Of a stretch of DNA of 64,000 bases, positions 36,853 through 51,999 are shown one piece after another (position 1 is the stretch's first letter; every line of letters begins with the position of its first letter). Below the pieces are notes generated by a model that searched no databases, had not been told where the DNA came from, and saw only the letters and a program-made list of their open reading frames with translations. The stretch is taken from NCBI RefSeq assembly GCF_026262505.1, contig NC_067205.1:13888001-13952000 (forward strand), written 5' to 3'. Origin of the DNA: Trichomonas vaginalis G3. Its lineage: Eukaryota > Parabasalia > Trichomonadida > Trichomonadidae. Both the position numbers and the translations under genes were made by a program.

Positions 36853-39800
36853 GCCTTTGGCTATAAATAGAGTAAAGTATTGCTTGCTTTTCTATCCCAA
36901 AAGCCAGGTCTACAATCTTGAAATTCATTTTCCTCGAAGCATTGCCATCATAATTGGAAAACGATTCTTGAAATCATCACTTGTCAGAGATTTGAAATGC
37001 TTAATAGCGTAATGGATTTTTCTTCTTTTTAGCTACTTCAATTGAATGGTGAGATACAATGAATTGACAGTCGAGTTCATCTTCCATTTTCATTAAATTC
37101 ATAATGAAGTCTATTAAGTTTGGCTGACTACCTTTCTTCTTTCAGTTGAGCAAGAAAAACTACGTAAGGTGATAAAGTTTTTGTATTCAATGTTTAGAAC
37201 TTATTTCCTCGAAACATCTTCAATTAAATGAAATCATCACATTGGTTTGCAATGTTGTACTCGTCTTTTAAAGTATTATGATAACTGTAGATGTTTTGGC
37301 AGCTTAAGAGACTGTTCTCATTTTCTACTCTGACTTGAAAGTATAATGTCAACCTTTTTGAAAGCAACGTTGTATCGTAAGTAACATAGATCGTTATGCA
37401 AGCAATGTACTTCTCTTCATTATGTTCAACAATCCAGCTCCTGTTGGAACTAAACGTTAACTACTGTTCCCCTTTTTTGCGTCCAGGGTTTCACTACTGA
37501 ACGCAACAGTAAAGGTATTTGTCACTAGCCATTTAATTCGGATAAAAATAAACCATTTTACTCTGTTCTTTGCTTCAGCTTCTTTTAGCTTTGCTTCATT
37601 CTTTCTAGGCTATTCCTTCGCCAGCAAACGTTGGCGGTTCTTTCTGTCTTCCAGAGCTAATGCAAGCTAGTTGTTTTCACTAAGTTTCTCTTTGGCTCTC
37701 TCGGCTCTTTGTTCTGTTTTGTTTTCTTTTTTCTTCAGTTCCCGGACTGAACCAATTTGCTCTGCACGACCTCTTCTTTCATTTCAATGCTTCAACACAT
37801 CTCATGACACTGTGCGCCTCTTCGTCGCGTCAGGGCTTCGTACTGAGTCATTTGCTCGCAGATAAAATAACTAAATTAAAACTCAACCGATGTAAAAATG
37901 AGCTTGGGTCGAAAAATCAGAGCTGAATGTCTGATTATACTTTAATGCACGCAAGAGAAGTACAACATCTTTCCTATTACGTTAAAGTCAGAGTAAAAGC
38001 ATCCCGTAAACATTATAGTAAGAAAAGAAAGGTTCCATTAGCGAATGCAGAAAAGCCAGACAACATTAATGGTGCATCGGCCATAGGTGTGAAGTCACGA
38101 CAGCACATATAAAACCTTTCGTGTTCAACTGAGAAAATCAATAGACCAGAAGAGAAAGAAGCCAGATTGTACTTTCAAATAACGATAACCAAGAGCTTAT
38201 TCGCAAAGTTCGTGAATTTCATTTGAAAAACAAACCGAGGTCAACAGAACCCCTGACCCCCAGTGAAAAGAAGTGAGACAAAATGAGAATGCTACAGTTT
38301 CAATTGGGGCGCGAAAAATGTACAAGAAACAACTTGTCCACCACGAATAATCCAAAGAAAGAGTGAAAATAAGAAAGTAAATAGATATTTTTATCTCGAA
38401 GTACAATAATGCAGAGGGGTTAGAAGTCACCTTACCGTAACGTTATAACGTAATTTACTCCAGCAGAGGCATCATCACTCACATCTCCGCTCATATTTCG
38501 AATATCACTAGACAATGCAGTTCACAATGGTGACACTAATAGAAAATATTCTGACGCAAAAAGATTCCATCACAACCCTGGAACTGCTAAAAGATAACAC
38601 AATGGGTAACATTCAATCTCTCACCCTCCTGGGAAAAGTTATTGGGACCTCTTACAATACATTCATTACGTATAAAATGGAAGGTCATTTGTTGCAGATA
38701 AAGAAATTGGTTCAGGTTCCAATAAAACAAACCCACCAAGGATTTTGGATTGGTTTCGAATGACGCTTTCTATGCAGTTTGCTGGATATCAAGTATCCTT
38801 GCAAACTGGTCGTATCGTATATTCTCAAAGACAACGCAGAGAAGAAGCCATATATAACTTCAACTCACAACACTACCGAACAAATAAAGAAAGTAGATGT
38901 TTTCTCAAAAGACTCGACATGAAGATGTAACTAGGATGTCATTCGGGAACGATGCAGAACAGGACAATTGTTAGTGGTCCAATTACAGCAGGGGAAAATC
39001 ATTTGATTTTAGCTTCGTTGAAGAATTCCTGTTAGAAGATTCCTTCCATAGAAGCTATTGATTTATCCAGCTTTGCGAGGAAACATTGCAGCTTAAAGTA
39101 AAGTTTCAGTAGCGACGCCTTAACAATGCATCATCTATATCTGTATAATGATATCATTGCTTTCAATCCAACTCTTAAAGTTGCGATTGCTTCAGATTCA
39201 AATCCACCGACAAATAAATTTGTTCCATGGAATGAACCATCACTTATGATACGAAGGCAATAGAAGCTAGTGGAACAAGTTACTATTACAACTGTCACCC
39301 AGCAACTATTTCTGAACAAAGATGATTTTAATGAATGTTTCATTCATCCAAATCATTCTCTTTAGACCCAACATTTTAACAGAACTTGTAGAACATTTAT
39401 ACAAACGAGGCTTTATGTTTTCCTGTTAAAGTTATGGATTGGATTCCTAATGGACGGTCATTTCTCAAAGAATACAGATAGTTCAAGTGCATCATTTACA
39501 GCAGCTTATACCCTATTATGTTAAAAAGTAATTTGGGCACTATTTAAGAAAGAAAGACAACTATTATGTTAATTTTGAGAACCCTAAGTTTAAATAATCT
39601 TCAGCTTTCCATGGGAGCTTATGGAAATATGCCTGCAGAACTGAAAAATCATATGGACTGTATTTTATGAATGGTTGCGAACGCTTGCAATACGAAACAA
39701 ATGATATATAGGATTAATGAAAGATGTTATGAGGTCATTGGTGGATTGATAGTAGTGTGGAACATATAATGGGGATAGCTATGACAACACAATTTCTTAA

Positions 39801-41504
39801 TGTGGTTTTCCAAACAGAAGTGGACTTTTGCTTCCAGCAAGGTCAAACATCTACTGCTCCCAATAACATACAAATTGTCTGTTAAAGACCAAATTTTTGG
39901 AAAAAAAAACTAGCAACTTGAAAATGTACCAAAGCCACTTATTGGATTTATGAAGGGATTGTTGCTTTGCAATACAGAGTAAGACAGTCAGGCATCACCA
40001 ATAATAAGACTTGACGACTAATAACTTAGCAACTGACGACAGGAAAGGAATAAAGAATGAACGTTTTATTTTAAAGCTGTAATAAATGAGTTTCTTCATC
40101 AAGCTCTCGTGAACCTCACCATCTGTGAAACAAACTTTACCAAACGATTATGGACACCTATTGAATATTTCTTACGAGCTGCACAATGGCAAAGAGCAGT
40201 TTCACCAAGGGTTAGGTGTTCCACACAGCTCCTGTCAAAATAGCATTTGGTCAAGTCCTTATATAAGATATGGTCTCACACTAGGTTTTTGCTAGCTAAC
40301 AAGGAGCAGTTTATGATGTTGAAAAAGAAATAAAGCAAATGTTTATAAATAATACGGAAGTAGCTGAAGTTAACAAACTCCAACACCTTCGTCAAAACCA
40401 ACGCCTTCACAAGCAAAACCTTCAATGACTCTTCTGAACCTGATGAAGTATACAAACTCTGTTCAAAAGTCACTCCTAAACCGACTCCAACATTCTAACC
40501 AGAACCTACTCTCAAATAAATCGTAAAGCTCTTGCGTTTCCTTATCTGAAATAATACGTTATTTTTATTTTATTTGAAACATTTTATTTGATTTGAAATG
40601 ACGACTAAAGTCACTTGAAGCAATGAATACAAAAGTTTTTGTAGAATACATTAAATCAGGAACTATATTCCAGAAGGTTTTACGTTCATACATGAAGGAT
40701 TGGCTGAGTTCCAGTTTAAGAAAGATAAAGCAACCATTAGATAGAGAAGGAATTTTGAGAAAGATTAAAACTTCATGTAGGACAACATTTCGTGAACTTA
40801 AGAAGAAGTTAGAAGAGTTGGAGAAAGGAAGAGAGTTATAAAGCATGAATTCAAGTGGGTAGAAAAGAGGTTAGAAAAGTGTAGATCTAACATTCACTAA
40901 ATTATTTTTGTGCTATGTTTTCATACGTGTGAGGGTGTGATATCATTTTTTTTAAGTTTATTTTTATTTTTATTTATTTTTATATAAATGACGAAAACTA
41001 TTGAGATAACAAACATACAACGGTCATGAGTTCAAGAATTTGTTCTTCGTTCCTCGTGAAAATACATTCTATCAGATAGAGGGAGAAAGGGTAAAGTTAG
41101 TTTGAGCGTTTATGAAGGGAATGAAGAATGGAAAGTTTATACAAGCATACGATACAAACGGTAAACGTGTTTCATTAGCTTTGTCAAAACTTACTAACAT
41201 TTATTTTGACAGTGATTTTGACTCTGATATGGAAGAAAGAAATGAAGAAATATGACTTTGTGTGAAGCACAGCAATGGGAAGAGTTGCAATACTTTTGTA
41301 AGTGAGAACGTTTATTTTTACATAGTGAAGTCGTTTGTGAAAACGTTAGTGAAGTGAAGTGGTTGGCGGCTTTGTAAATATTTATAGGTTAAGTTGTTGT
41401 TGTCGTTTGTGTTGTAAAATATACGTTAACGGTTTTGTAAATTGTCAATCACAAAGTAATGTGGTAGTGAAACGCAGTCTCCGATACACAACATGGATAC
41501 AACT
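36853..41504 (+). mobile_element. Maverick fragment, counterpart of copy A right part
   Basis: Fossil block with, in order, penton-like remnant (36853-37532, minus), small basic protein (37558-37851, minus), 144-residue-type gene (37898-38380), capsid remnant (38408-40053), membrane protein (40086-40546), coiled-coil protein (40598-40841) and variable last gene of the A type (40988-41306), then the terminal region. All are heavily broken, with many breaks. Confidence 0.8.
38408..40053 (+). pseudogene. Major capsid remnant in the second copy (A type)
   Basis: Follows 14334-15908 over its full length at the DNA level. Many breaks; not a separate working gene. Its likely origin is discussed under the 36853-58583 block. 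Confidence 0.75.
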
Positions 41505-44500
41505 TTTGTCAGACACTTTAATTCTGTCCACTTGGTGTTAATATTCTGTCTATGTCAAAACGTATTATCGAATGAAGTATTCTGTACTGAAGAGCATAGG
41601 GACTTCAAATCTTTTACCAGGATACCGACAGTATCAAACTTATATAAATGAAGCATCCCCAAAGCTTGCAGCAGAGTTTAAGAAGAGGATATGGTCGCGA
41701 ACTTATGAACAGAACCTTGTCAATTTCATAGCGACTTTGCAGAAATAACACCTGGGAAAAACAAAGTTTAGCTTATAAAAAGTAATTTTCTGTGGAAAAG
41801 AAGAACCTAACATAGACTTACTCACTACGATTTAAATGAAAGTTGCATTTCACTGTAGAAATGAAAGGCGTGAACAAATGTTATTGCTTTAAACCGCTAA
41901 TGAAATGTTTCCTGAAGCTATAAAATGCATTACAATGAAGATCAGAACATTCACATACCTGTTGAACATATGACATAAGACTCTGAGATTCAGTTAATGA
42001 AACTTTACAAAGCACTTCATTGAATGGGTGCAAAGAGGATTCATTCAACTTATGTAGGTGAAGTCATGTCAACGCTTGCTTGCTGAAAAGTTAACTTTTC
42101 AATAACGACTAAAAAAAGCTTTATTTCGTAAGTTTGAAGTTCTGAGGTCATTTATTTTTGTCAGCAATGGAGGTCATTCGTGAATTAAAAATAAAGCTAG
42201 CGGTAGATTTATTACAATACTGCGATGGTAGAGTTTAAGAGTTGTGCTTCAATGTAGAGACAGTCCTTCCCATCTGGAGGCAAGAACACTGGGCAGTTTG
42301 GGTCATGAGTGGACGAACATGTCTATCCAAAACTCACGATTGGAAGCAGTTAATTTAATAGTATTTTAGGTTAGGAAGTGTGAGTTCTTGTATTTGACGC
42401 AATGAAACTCATTTTCAACGCCTTTGCTATATTAGAGTAAAGTATTGCTGCTTTCTATCCAAAATGCCAGGGTGTTTACAATCTTTGAAATTCATTTTTC
42501 CTGCGGAACATTGCATCATAATTGAAAACAATTCTTAAAATCATCAACTTGGTTACGGAGATTTGAAATCTTATACGTTTAATGGATTTTCTTTCTTTTT
42601 AGCGACTCATTGAATGGTGAGAATACAATGAATTGACCAGTCATGAGTTCATCTTTCATTTTCATAAATTCATAATGAAAGTCTATAAGTGTGGCTGAAC
42701 TACCTTCTTCTTTCAGTTGTGCAAGAAACTCACGTAAGGCTGTAAAGTTGGTACCTCAATGTTGACTTTTTCGTCGAACATCTCATTAATGAAAATCCAT
42801 ACATTGTTGCAAATGTGTATTCCGTCTTTAAAGTATTTGTATATGTGAATGTTTTTTGGGCGCTTACAGACTGTTCGTCATTTTCTATCTCGACTTGAAG
42901 TATAAGTCAACCTTTCCTGAAAGCCACGTGTGTTAATACATAGAGTTATGCCATGTACTTCTCTTCATTTTTATGTTCACAATCCACGTCTGTTGGAAAC
43001 TTAAACTCGTTACTCTGTTCCCCTTATTTTTGATCGTCAGGGTTTCAAACTACTTGAACGCAAACAGTTAAAGTATTTGTCTATACTTTAATTCGGATAA
43101 AAATAACCATTTAATCTTTCTTTGCTTCAGCTTTTTAGCTTTGCTTCTTCTCTAGCTTTTTTCGCGAGCAAACGTGGGTTCTTATGTCTTCCAGCAGCTA
43201 ATGCAGCTAGTTGTTTTTCACTAAGTTTTCTCTTTGGTCCTCTCTGGCTTTTTGTTCTTGTTTTTTGTTCCTTCAGTTCGGATAAAATTTGCTCGCGAAT
43301 TTCTTTCTTCAATGCTTCAACATCTATGCACCTTGGGTCCTTGTCCGTAGGGCTTGTCTGAGTCATTTGATGCAGATAAAAAACTAAATTAAAACTTTAA
43401 CCGATGTAAAATGAGCTTTGTCAAAATCAGAAGCGAGAGTCTATTATATTAAATGAGCAAGAGGAATACAACATCCTTTCTATTACGTAAAGTCAGAGTA
43501 AAGATGGTAAAAATATACGTAGAAAAAGAAGGTACCATTAGCGAATCAGAGAGCGACAACATTAAGGTGCATGGCAAGGGTGAAGTCCACGAAGCCCATA
43601 TAAAACCTTCTGTTTCAAACTGAAAAGTCAAATAGAACCAGAAGAAAAGAAGCAGAGTACTTTCAATAACGAACCAAGAGCTTATTGCAAAGTTTCGTGA
43701 ATTTCATTGAAAAACAAACCGAGTCAAAAGAACCCTGACCCCGCCAGTGAAAAGAAGTTGAGACAAAAGAGAATGTACAGTTCATTTGAAAAGTCAAGAA
43801 ACAACATTCCACCAGAATACCAAGAAGAAGAGTGAGAATAATGAAGTAAATAGATATTTTTTATCTGAAGTAAATACATGCAGAACGAACAGCTAAACGA
43901 ATTTACTCCAGCAGAGCAATATTCATCAGATTCGCTCATATTTCGATATCATAGACAATGCAGTTCAAATTGGTGACACTAATAGAAATATATTCTGACG
44001 CAAAGATTCCATCACAACTGGAACTGCTAAAGATAACACATGGGTAACATTCAATCTCTCTCACCTCCTGGTGAAAATATGTTGGACCTTTACAAATACA
44101 TTCATTCGTTATAAAATGGAAGGTCAATTTATTGCAGATAAGAAAAATTGGTTCAGGTTCCAATAAAACAAACCCCACCAGGATTTTGGATTGGTTTCGA
44201 TGACTGCTTTCTATGCAGTTGCTGGATTCAAATCCTTGCAAATGGTCGTAATCGTAATATTCTCAAGAACAAAGCAAGAGAAGAAGCATATATAACTTCA
44301 AACTCACAAACACCGAACAAATAAAGAAAGTAGATTTTTCTCAAAGACTCGACATGAAGATGTATGGAGTCATTCGGGAACATGCAGAACAGGAACAAAT
44401 TGTTAGTGGTCCAATTTACAGCAGAAAATCATTTGATTTTAAGCTTCGTTTAAGAATTCCTGTTAGAAGATTCCTTTCATTAAAGCTATTCGATTTATTC

Positions 44501-46925
44501 CAGCTTTTGCAGGAAACATTCAGCTTAAAGTAAAGTTCAGTAGCGACGCCTTACAATGCACATCTATATCTGTAAATGATATCATTGCTTTTCAAATCCC
44601 AACTCTAAAAGTTGCAATTTGCTTCAGATTCAAATCCACCGACAAATAAATTTGTTCATGGAATGAACCATTCACTATGATAACGAAGGCAGTAGAAGCT
44701 AGTGGAAACAGTTACTATTACACTGTAAACCAGCAACTATTTCGAACAAAGATGGATTTAAATGAATGTTTCATTCATCCAAAGTCATCTCTTTAGACCC
44801 TAACATTTATACAGAACTTGTAGAACATTATACAAACGAAGGCTTTATGTTTTCCTGTTAAAGTTATGGATTGGATTCCTATGGACGGTTCATTCTCAAA
44901 GAATACAGATAGTTCAAGTGCAACATTTCAGCAGCTTATACGCCTATTAATGTTAAAAGTATTTGGGCACTATTTAGAAAAGAAGACAAACTATTATGTT
45001 AATTTTGAGAACCCTAAAGTTTAAATATCTTCAGCTTTCCATGGGAGCTTATGGAAATATCCTGCAGAACCTGAAAAATCATATGGACCTGTATTTTATG
45101 AAAATGGTTGCGAACGCCTGCAATACAAACAATGATATGATAGGATTTAATGAATGTTATGAGGTCATTGGTGATGATGGTAGTGTGGAACATAAATGGG
45201 ATAGCTAAGACAACACACATTCTTATGTGGTTTTCCAACAGAAGTGGACTTTTGCTTCCAACAAGGTCAAACATCTACTGCTCCAATAACATACAAATTG
45301 TCTGTTAAAGACCTATTGAACTAGCAACTGAAACGTACAAAGCCACTTATTGGATTTATGAGGGATTGTTGCTTTGCCATTCAGGTGCGTGCTAATGGCA
45401 TCCCCATAATAAGATTAGATGACTATAACTTAAGCCACGGACGACAGTGAGGAATAAAGGATGAACATTTATTTTTAAAGCTTATAAATGAGTTCTTCAT
45501 CAAGCTCTCGCGAACCTTCACCATCTATGAAACAAACTTTACCAAACGATTATGGAGCACCTATTGAATATTTCTTACGAGCTGCACAATGGCAAAGAGC
45601 AGTCTCACCAAGTTAGGTGTTCCACCAGCTCCTGTCAAAAATAGCATTTTGGTCAAGTCCTTATATAAATTATGGTCTCCACTAGGTTTGCTACTACAGC
45701 AGGAGCAGTAATGATGTTGAAAAAAATAAAGCAAATGTTATAAATAATACTGAAATAGCTGAAGTTAACAAACTCCAACACCTTCGCCAAAACCAACGCC
45801 TTCACAAGCAAAACCTTCAAAATAACTCCTGAACCTAATGGAAGTACAAACTCCTGTTCAAAAGTCAACTCCTAAATCCGACTCCAACATTTAACCAGAA
45901 CCTACTCCTCAATAAATTCGTAAAACTCCTGCGTTTCCTTACTGAAAAAATAACGTTATTTTTTATTAATATTAAAATTTTTATTTGATTGAAATGACGA
46001 CTAAAGTCACTGAAGCAATGAAAACAAAAGTTTTTGGTTAAGAATTACATTAAATCAGGAACTATTCCAGAAAGTTTTACATTCATACTATGAAGGATGG
46101 TAGATTTCAGTTTAGAAAGATAAAGCAACCATTAGATAGAGAAGGTATTTTTGAGAAAGATTTAAACTTCAATGAGGACAACATTGCTGACTTAAGAAGA
46201 AAGTTAGAAGAGTTGGAGAAAGCAGACGACATGAGTTATAAAGCAATGAATTCAACAGGGTTAGAAATGAGTTAGAAAAACTGTTAGATCAACATTCTAA
46301 CATAAACATTTTTTTGTGCTATGTTTTAATACGTGGCGCGGGTGGTGGATATCATTAATTTTTAAGTTTATTTTAAGTTACTGAATTTTTTATTTGATGT
46401 AAATGACAGAACAAAAGCAACTCATACAAATCAAAACATATAACAAACATACATTTAAACATTTATCTTTCCTTCCTGAGCATAACATGTTCCTTTCAAC
46501 ATACAATCCGAGACCAGTTGAACTTTTCATTGACTGTTTATAAAGATAGAATAGTTTAATCTATTAAACATACGATGACGAAGGTAAAGTTAATGTAAAT
46601 TGTACGTTAAGAAGTTAGAAAAGTTTATGGCTTCAAGTATGACTTACAATAGGGTTAACACTGATGATGAAGATATTGAGGAAAATTTATGAGAACATTA
46701 GTGAAGTCGTTAGTGAGAACGATAGTGAGTTCGTTTATTTTTACATTAGTGGAGTTCGTTAGTGAAGTGAAGTGGTTGGCGGCTTTGTAAATATTTAAGG
46801 TAAGTTAGTGTTGTCGTTTTGTGTTGTAAAATACAACGTTAACGGTTTTTGTAAAAGTGTCAAATTCACATATAATTGGGTAATAGGTGCGCAGTGCCAC
46901 AGTACCCAACTAACCCATACTAACT
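41505..46925 (+). mobile_element. Maverick fragment, counterpart of copy B
   Basis: Fossil block repeating 17371-22726: polymerase 3' fragment (41505-42146), penton-like remnant (about 42214-43088, minus), small basic protein (43108-43366, minus), 144-residue-type gene (43411-43849), capsid remnant (43878-45456), membrane protein (45488-45945), coiled-coil protein (about 45994-46240), B-type last gene (46404-46691) and terminal region ending at 46925. It has many breaks, fewer per kb toward the right. Confidence 0.8.
43878..45456 (+). pseudogene. Major capsid remnant in the second copy (B type)
   Basis: Follows the copy B capsid gene along its length, including the B-type C-terminal patch. 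Broken many times. Confidence 0.75.
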
Positions 46926-47571
46926 TCTTTAGAGAAGTACGAGAATACTTCAAAAAAATCATTTCACCAAGACGCGATTAGAGCATGCCGGGCCAGAAAC
47001 AGCAGTAAGATATTGGGCGCTTTCACCCAATCTTATCTGGCACGCAGATGTTCATTATTTTAGGGGTGTTCGTGGCCAGTATATTTATGGCATAAATTGA
47101 CAATTTTTAGCCGCAAAGTCCTAGCGTGTATACAAATACCAGATATGCTGGCAGCGACGACAGCGAACCGTTGCGGCTTCCGCCTTCATTGAATTTGGCG
47201 CCCCTTATTGTTTCTGGACCGACACAACGGTTCAGAAAATAAGGGGCGCCTTTCAAGATCTACTTGATCTTTGGGGCGTCCAATGGCGGCATACAGACTC
47301 TCATTCTCCCTACCAAAATGGGAAGATTGAGAGATTCTGGCCGACATTGGAGCGCTGCAAAGCATTCAGGCTATTTCCTGCCTTATTTTGGGAGTACAAT
47401 AATAACACAACCGCATGAAGATCTCCCAATTAATCCATTAACTGGAACAATACACCCCAAATCAAATGTATCAGCTGAAACCAAATACACAAATGCAGAT
47501 ACAGAAAGGTTGTGGCAAATATGGGATATACAGATACAGGCATGACCGCTGTTGACACATTCACAGCGTAA
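46926..47571 (+). pseudogene. rve integrase fragment in the second copy
   Basis: Counterpart of 22727-23368 with the same missing 5' part and the same junction with the Maverick end. Broken several times. Confidence 0.75.
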
Positions 47572-47969
47572 TAATAAACATAATTTTTTAAATTTCATTT
47601 TTAACAAGTTTTTTTAAATGTATGTAATGAATAATTCATTAGAATATGATAATGCACATTGTAACAGAATAGAACAATCACCAAATTTTTTTTGAAATTA
47701 AAAAAAAAAAGTAAAAAGTATAAAGTAATTAACCAAAAAAGATTATTTAAAAGAATTTTGAAAAAAACAGAAATAAGGATAATGATAATTATTTTAGATA
47801 CACAATCGATGTACTGAAGAATAATCCGGTAAAATGATGATATATAAATTAGATTATTTTACAAGTAGCTAAAAGAATAAAACTATAATATAAAATAAAT
47901 GAAGTTTAATGAAACAATAAAGGTTAAATAAATAATAAGATTTTATTTTATATCAGTATTGAGAAGAAG

Positions 47970-48495
47970 TAACAGCTGACACTTGGTAGACAACTTCTTT
48001 ATGTCTAGAAATTCTATCTTGCCTTTAATTTTTTCTCGCTGTGAAACGTATTCGGTCATTTTTTTAAAAATTAATTTTTTGTTAGAGATAAGAGCTAAAA
48101 CTCGGTAAAACAACTTCTTTATGTCTAGAAAATTCTATTCTTGCCTTTTATTTTTTTCTCGCTGTGAAACGTATTCGTCATTTTTTTAAAAATTAATTTT
48201 TTGTTAGAGATAAGAGCTAAAACTCGGTAAACAACTTCTTTATGTCTAGAAAATTCTATCTTGCCTTTTAATTTTTTTCTCGCTGTGAAACGTATTCGGT
48301 CTTTTTTTAAAAAATTAATTTTTTGTTAGAGATAAGAGCTAAAACTCGGTAACACAACTTCTTAATGTCTAGAAAATTCTATCTTGCCTTTTATTTTTTT
48401 CTCGCTGTGAAACGTATTCGGTCTTTTTTTTAAAAATTAATAATTTTTGTTAGAGATAAGAGCTAAAACTCGTAAACAACTTCTTTATGTCTAGC
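47970..48495. repeat. 120-bp tandem repeat in the second copy
   Basis: The same number of units as at 23772-24290, with small length differences in the homopolymer runs. Confidence 0.85.
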
Positions 48496-49983
48496 AATTT
48501 AACATTCGTCTCCCATTTTTATATATTTGGTTTAGAATTTCGAAAATGCGTAATATGGTCATTAATATTAATTGAAAAGAACCTTGAATTAATTCAATCT
48601 GATCTCACAAAATATTTTAAATTACAAACTTTGTAGTTTGAATAGATAATTAGTATTAAACTCAAATAGCTAGTTTATTTTTGAATAAAAATTATTTGAA
48701 TTTATTCAATTTTGTGAATTTTCCTTCAAAATCAAGTTTAAATATCTATTTGCCATATAATTATAAATACAATGAAACATATTCGAAATTGAAAAGAACG
48801 ACTTTTTTCTGTTTCTTTCAATCATTCAATTTGAATTTTGCAATATTGGATTTCTCAATTAATAGCTATTAAAAACAACAAGAAATTTAACTTACATTCA
48901 AATTTATTTGTGTTATATTCAATCTTCTCAAAACTTATAATTTTCGGCTATAGCAATGATTATATGCTATATAATATAATAAACCTATAATAGTATCATT
49001 CTTTCAATTATTTGAAGAGAAAACCGAAAAAATCTATTTTCGGTCTATAACAACTCTAACGAATCAAATCAGTTCATACTTTTATCCAATTTTACTTTTC
49101 GTTATTATACAAATATAATAATATATAATACAATAGTGATGGTATCGACAATTTTCGTTTTTACCAGCATCGAGTCTGTGAAGATGGCATTTTCTTTTTT
49201 TTCAATTTGTTAAGTCGCTGAATTAGACATACATTCTTCATTAACCTACAGGATATAGCACTATTTGCACTTGATTATGCATTGTTTGACCTTTTTCTAT
49301 ATCGAACTGATTTCGTGAGCTTTTAAATCATCTCTCCTTATTTGTCCTTGCGCTTATTATGCATATCATATAAATTACAGAAAAGAATTACTTAGATTCC
49401 AATACGGTGCATGAGAAAACAATACTAAATTTTTGACAAAATAATATCGCGTATTTTATTGAATTATATTATGTAAAGCATAATAAAACAAACATTTTTC
49501 GCTCGAAAAATTTCAGATATCAAAGTTGATGTTTATTTTTTAAATCGTCAAATTTAAGATTTTTGTTTAACTACTAATGCTGATTTTGGATAAGTCTTAA
49601 ACTTAAATTTGAAAACTCGACGCTCGCTATCAAAGGTCTGAGCATTTTGAATGCAATTCAAAAAATATTTCCCGTTAAAATCATACAAATATTAATTAAT
49701 AAATAAAATAAGGTGCTCATTTTCTGACCGAACTTTTTTTCTATAGTTTTAGCATCATCAAAATTGTGTACCATCTTTTTTATACAATTCTCAAAATTTA
49801 TTTCAAATGCTATAGCAATACACCCTTATCATTTAATTAAATTATTAATTTTTTTTTTGACATAATCTCGTTTCTTATCAAATAACTTATGTGCTAATTT
49901 TAATCCAGATCTCATATTCCTTATCATTATATCAATACCGCACTTTTCTATCAAAATTATTTGAAAGGAATTCATCATTTTTT

Positions 49984-51192
49984 ATGACTGCAGAACTCGA
50001 GAGTGTAGACATTCCTTCAAACGCCGTACAGCAAATCGAACTCCAAAAGTTTACTCAATGGACTCAACGCTAGTAACGTTGAAGACATGGCTGGTCAGAT
50101 ACTTAATTCCTCTTTTATCAAGAGCTCAGCAATGAAATACGAGCTTTGTTCAGAGTTAAAGATCATCCATCGTATCAGACCATTATTAACACCCTGCTTC
50201 TCAAAAGCTAATTAAACTGTTGTCCGAAAAAATGCCTCGCTTCGATGTTGTTTCACATGTATTCGAAGCAGAGCGTCCAATCTTCCATCCAGATATCATT
50301 TTAATGCACCAATGCTTCCAGGATGGCATAATTTCCTCTGATTTTGTTGTCAAATTTTCACAAAGCATTTACTTAACCGAACAATACCTTTTGCCCTTTA
50401 CTTTGCTCCTTACATTAAGTACTTTGATGACTACATTCTTTCAAAGAAGACATGCAACGACGATCGTTTCCAAGAAGTTTTCAAAGAACTACAGTATTTA
50501 TCGCGAAAACGACTTCGCCTTACTTCGTAACTACATTGAGTATGGCTGGAAAATAAATTCCCTTGGTTTTTACCTTAAATACGATGACGCCGAAACTTCA
50601 TCTACAAACACAATGACATGAGGATCGATCTCAATACCACATTGTACTCCCCCATTCGAACACATCCTCGATGGTCAAACTTCCATTATAAACCTTTCAG
50701 CTCTGTATGGTTCTGTCTCCATCTTCAAGTACCTCATTGTTTCTTATGTAGCATTACCAAAAGACCTTACAGAGTTCGCTGTAATCGGCGGCAACTACGA
50801 AATCATCAGAATCTGCACACAATCAGGTTTAGATTTCTCATCCGCAATTACAGCAGCAGTTGAGTATCACAGGAACGATATTCTCAACTGGCTAACAGTC
50901 CAAGGCATTGCTGCTTCTAACATTTTACTCAAGCGTCATGAAGGACAACTTATTGGCCTTGATTTATTTCATTTCTCAAGGTTTCAGCGTTGACTTCAAC
51001 GAGAACGAGTGGTCCACACCATTACACATGGCAGTTACATACGGATCTAGCGCTGTCATCGATTTCTTGATCTCATCCGGCTGTGATTGGAAGGCCGTAG
51101 ATGAGAATGGCTGAGACCACTCGATCTCGCTGACTCTGAGTATCAGAAGCACTTTATCAACGACTGCATCAAATCGCGAACTTTTGGCATAG
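49984..51192 (+). pseudogene. Ankyrin/DUF3447 gene in the second copy
   Basis: Matches the intact gene at 25774-26976 almost base for base but is frameshifted at several places by single-base insertions and deletions, for example near 50048, 50205, 50354 and 50597. Some open pieces remain, such as 50220-50621. Almost no substitutions are seen, so this is more likely sequence error than a decayed paralogue. Confidence 0.75.
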
Positions 51193-51999
51193 CAAATTGT
51201 TTCATCTTATATTTTGTTTTTTTTGAATTATTTTATTCAATTAGTTATAATTCCAATAACAAAAAAATTGAAAAAAATAAAAATGTTCAAATATGTGTAA
51301 TTGTAAAATTTTTAAACAACAAGGCATCAACATATATAAGATAGATTCCTTTGGACATCTATGAGTTCTTCAATCTATTAACAATGAAGTTTTTTGTCTT
51401 TAGAATCCTTGTTATCATGTGTCAAAAAACTCTCTTTATTAAACATCACTCAGCTTTATATCCCAATTTTCTATGAAAAAGTTAATATTTTTGATCGGGA
51501 AAGAGTTATTATAAATCACTACCTAGTACTTCATATAACTTTTATACCTTTTTGTTATTAAAATAAAGATATGTTGATATTATTGCAGCATGTCAGAGAG
51601 TGGTAATGTGGACTCTTAAATTATAGCATACTTCAAGTGAATGTATTTTGCCAAATGGATAGTTTAACAAGAAATTACATAGTACAACATGTGTATACAT
51701 GAACTATAGTATTTAGCGGATACTTTATCATTGAATGAAATCAAAACAATATGAGGAAAATAAAGATGATTTTCAGTCTTCTGAGTTTGAGTATGCTTTT
51801 GCATTTCCAAAGTAGGATGAGAAATAGTTATCGAATTTAGACAAATAATGAATTGTACATCAAAACAACATAAAATATTTTATTACATTAATTTCCTTTT
51901 AAAGTGAAAAAATAAGGAGGATTGAGGTTAATTTTAACAAATCAATCTCAATTATATACAATTTGTATAGTTAACAAAACAAGAAAATTGTCACATGGT

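Noticed and set aside
36809-48872. Many short frames in the second copy (for example at 36809-37012, 37671-37865, 38197-38430, 40565-40846)
   Set aside because: They are other-frame or antisense shadows of the disordered Maverick block and do not match any gene of the intact copies.
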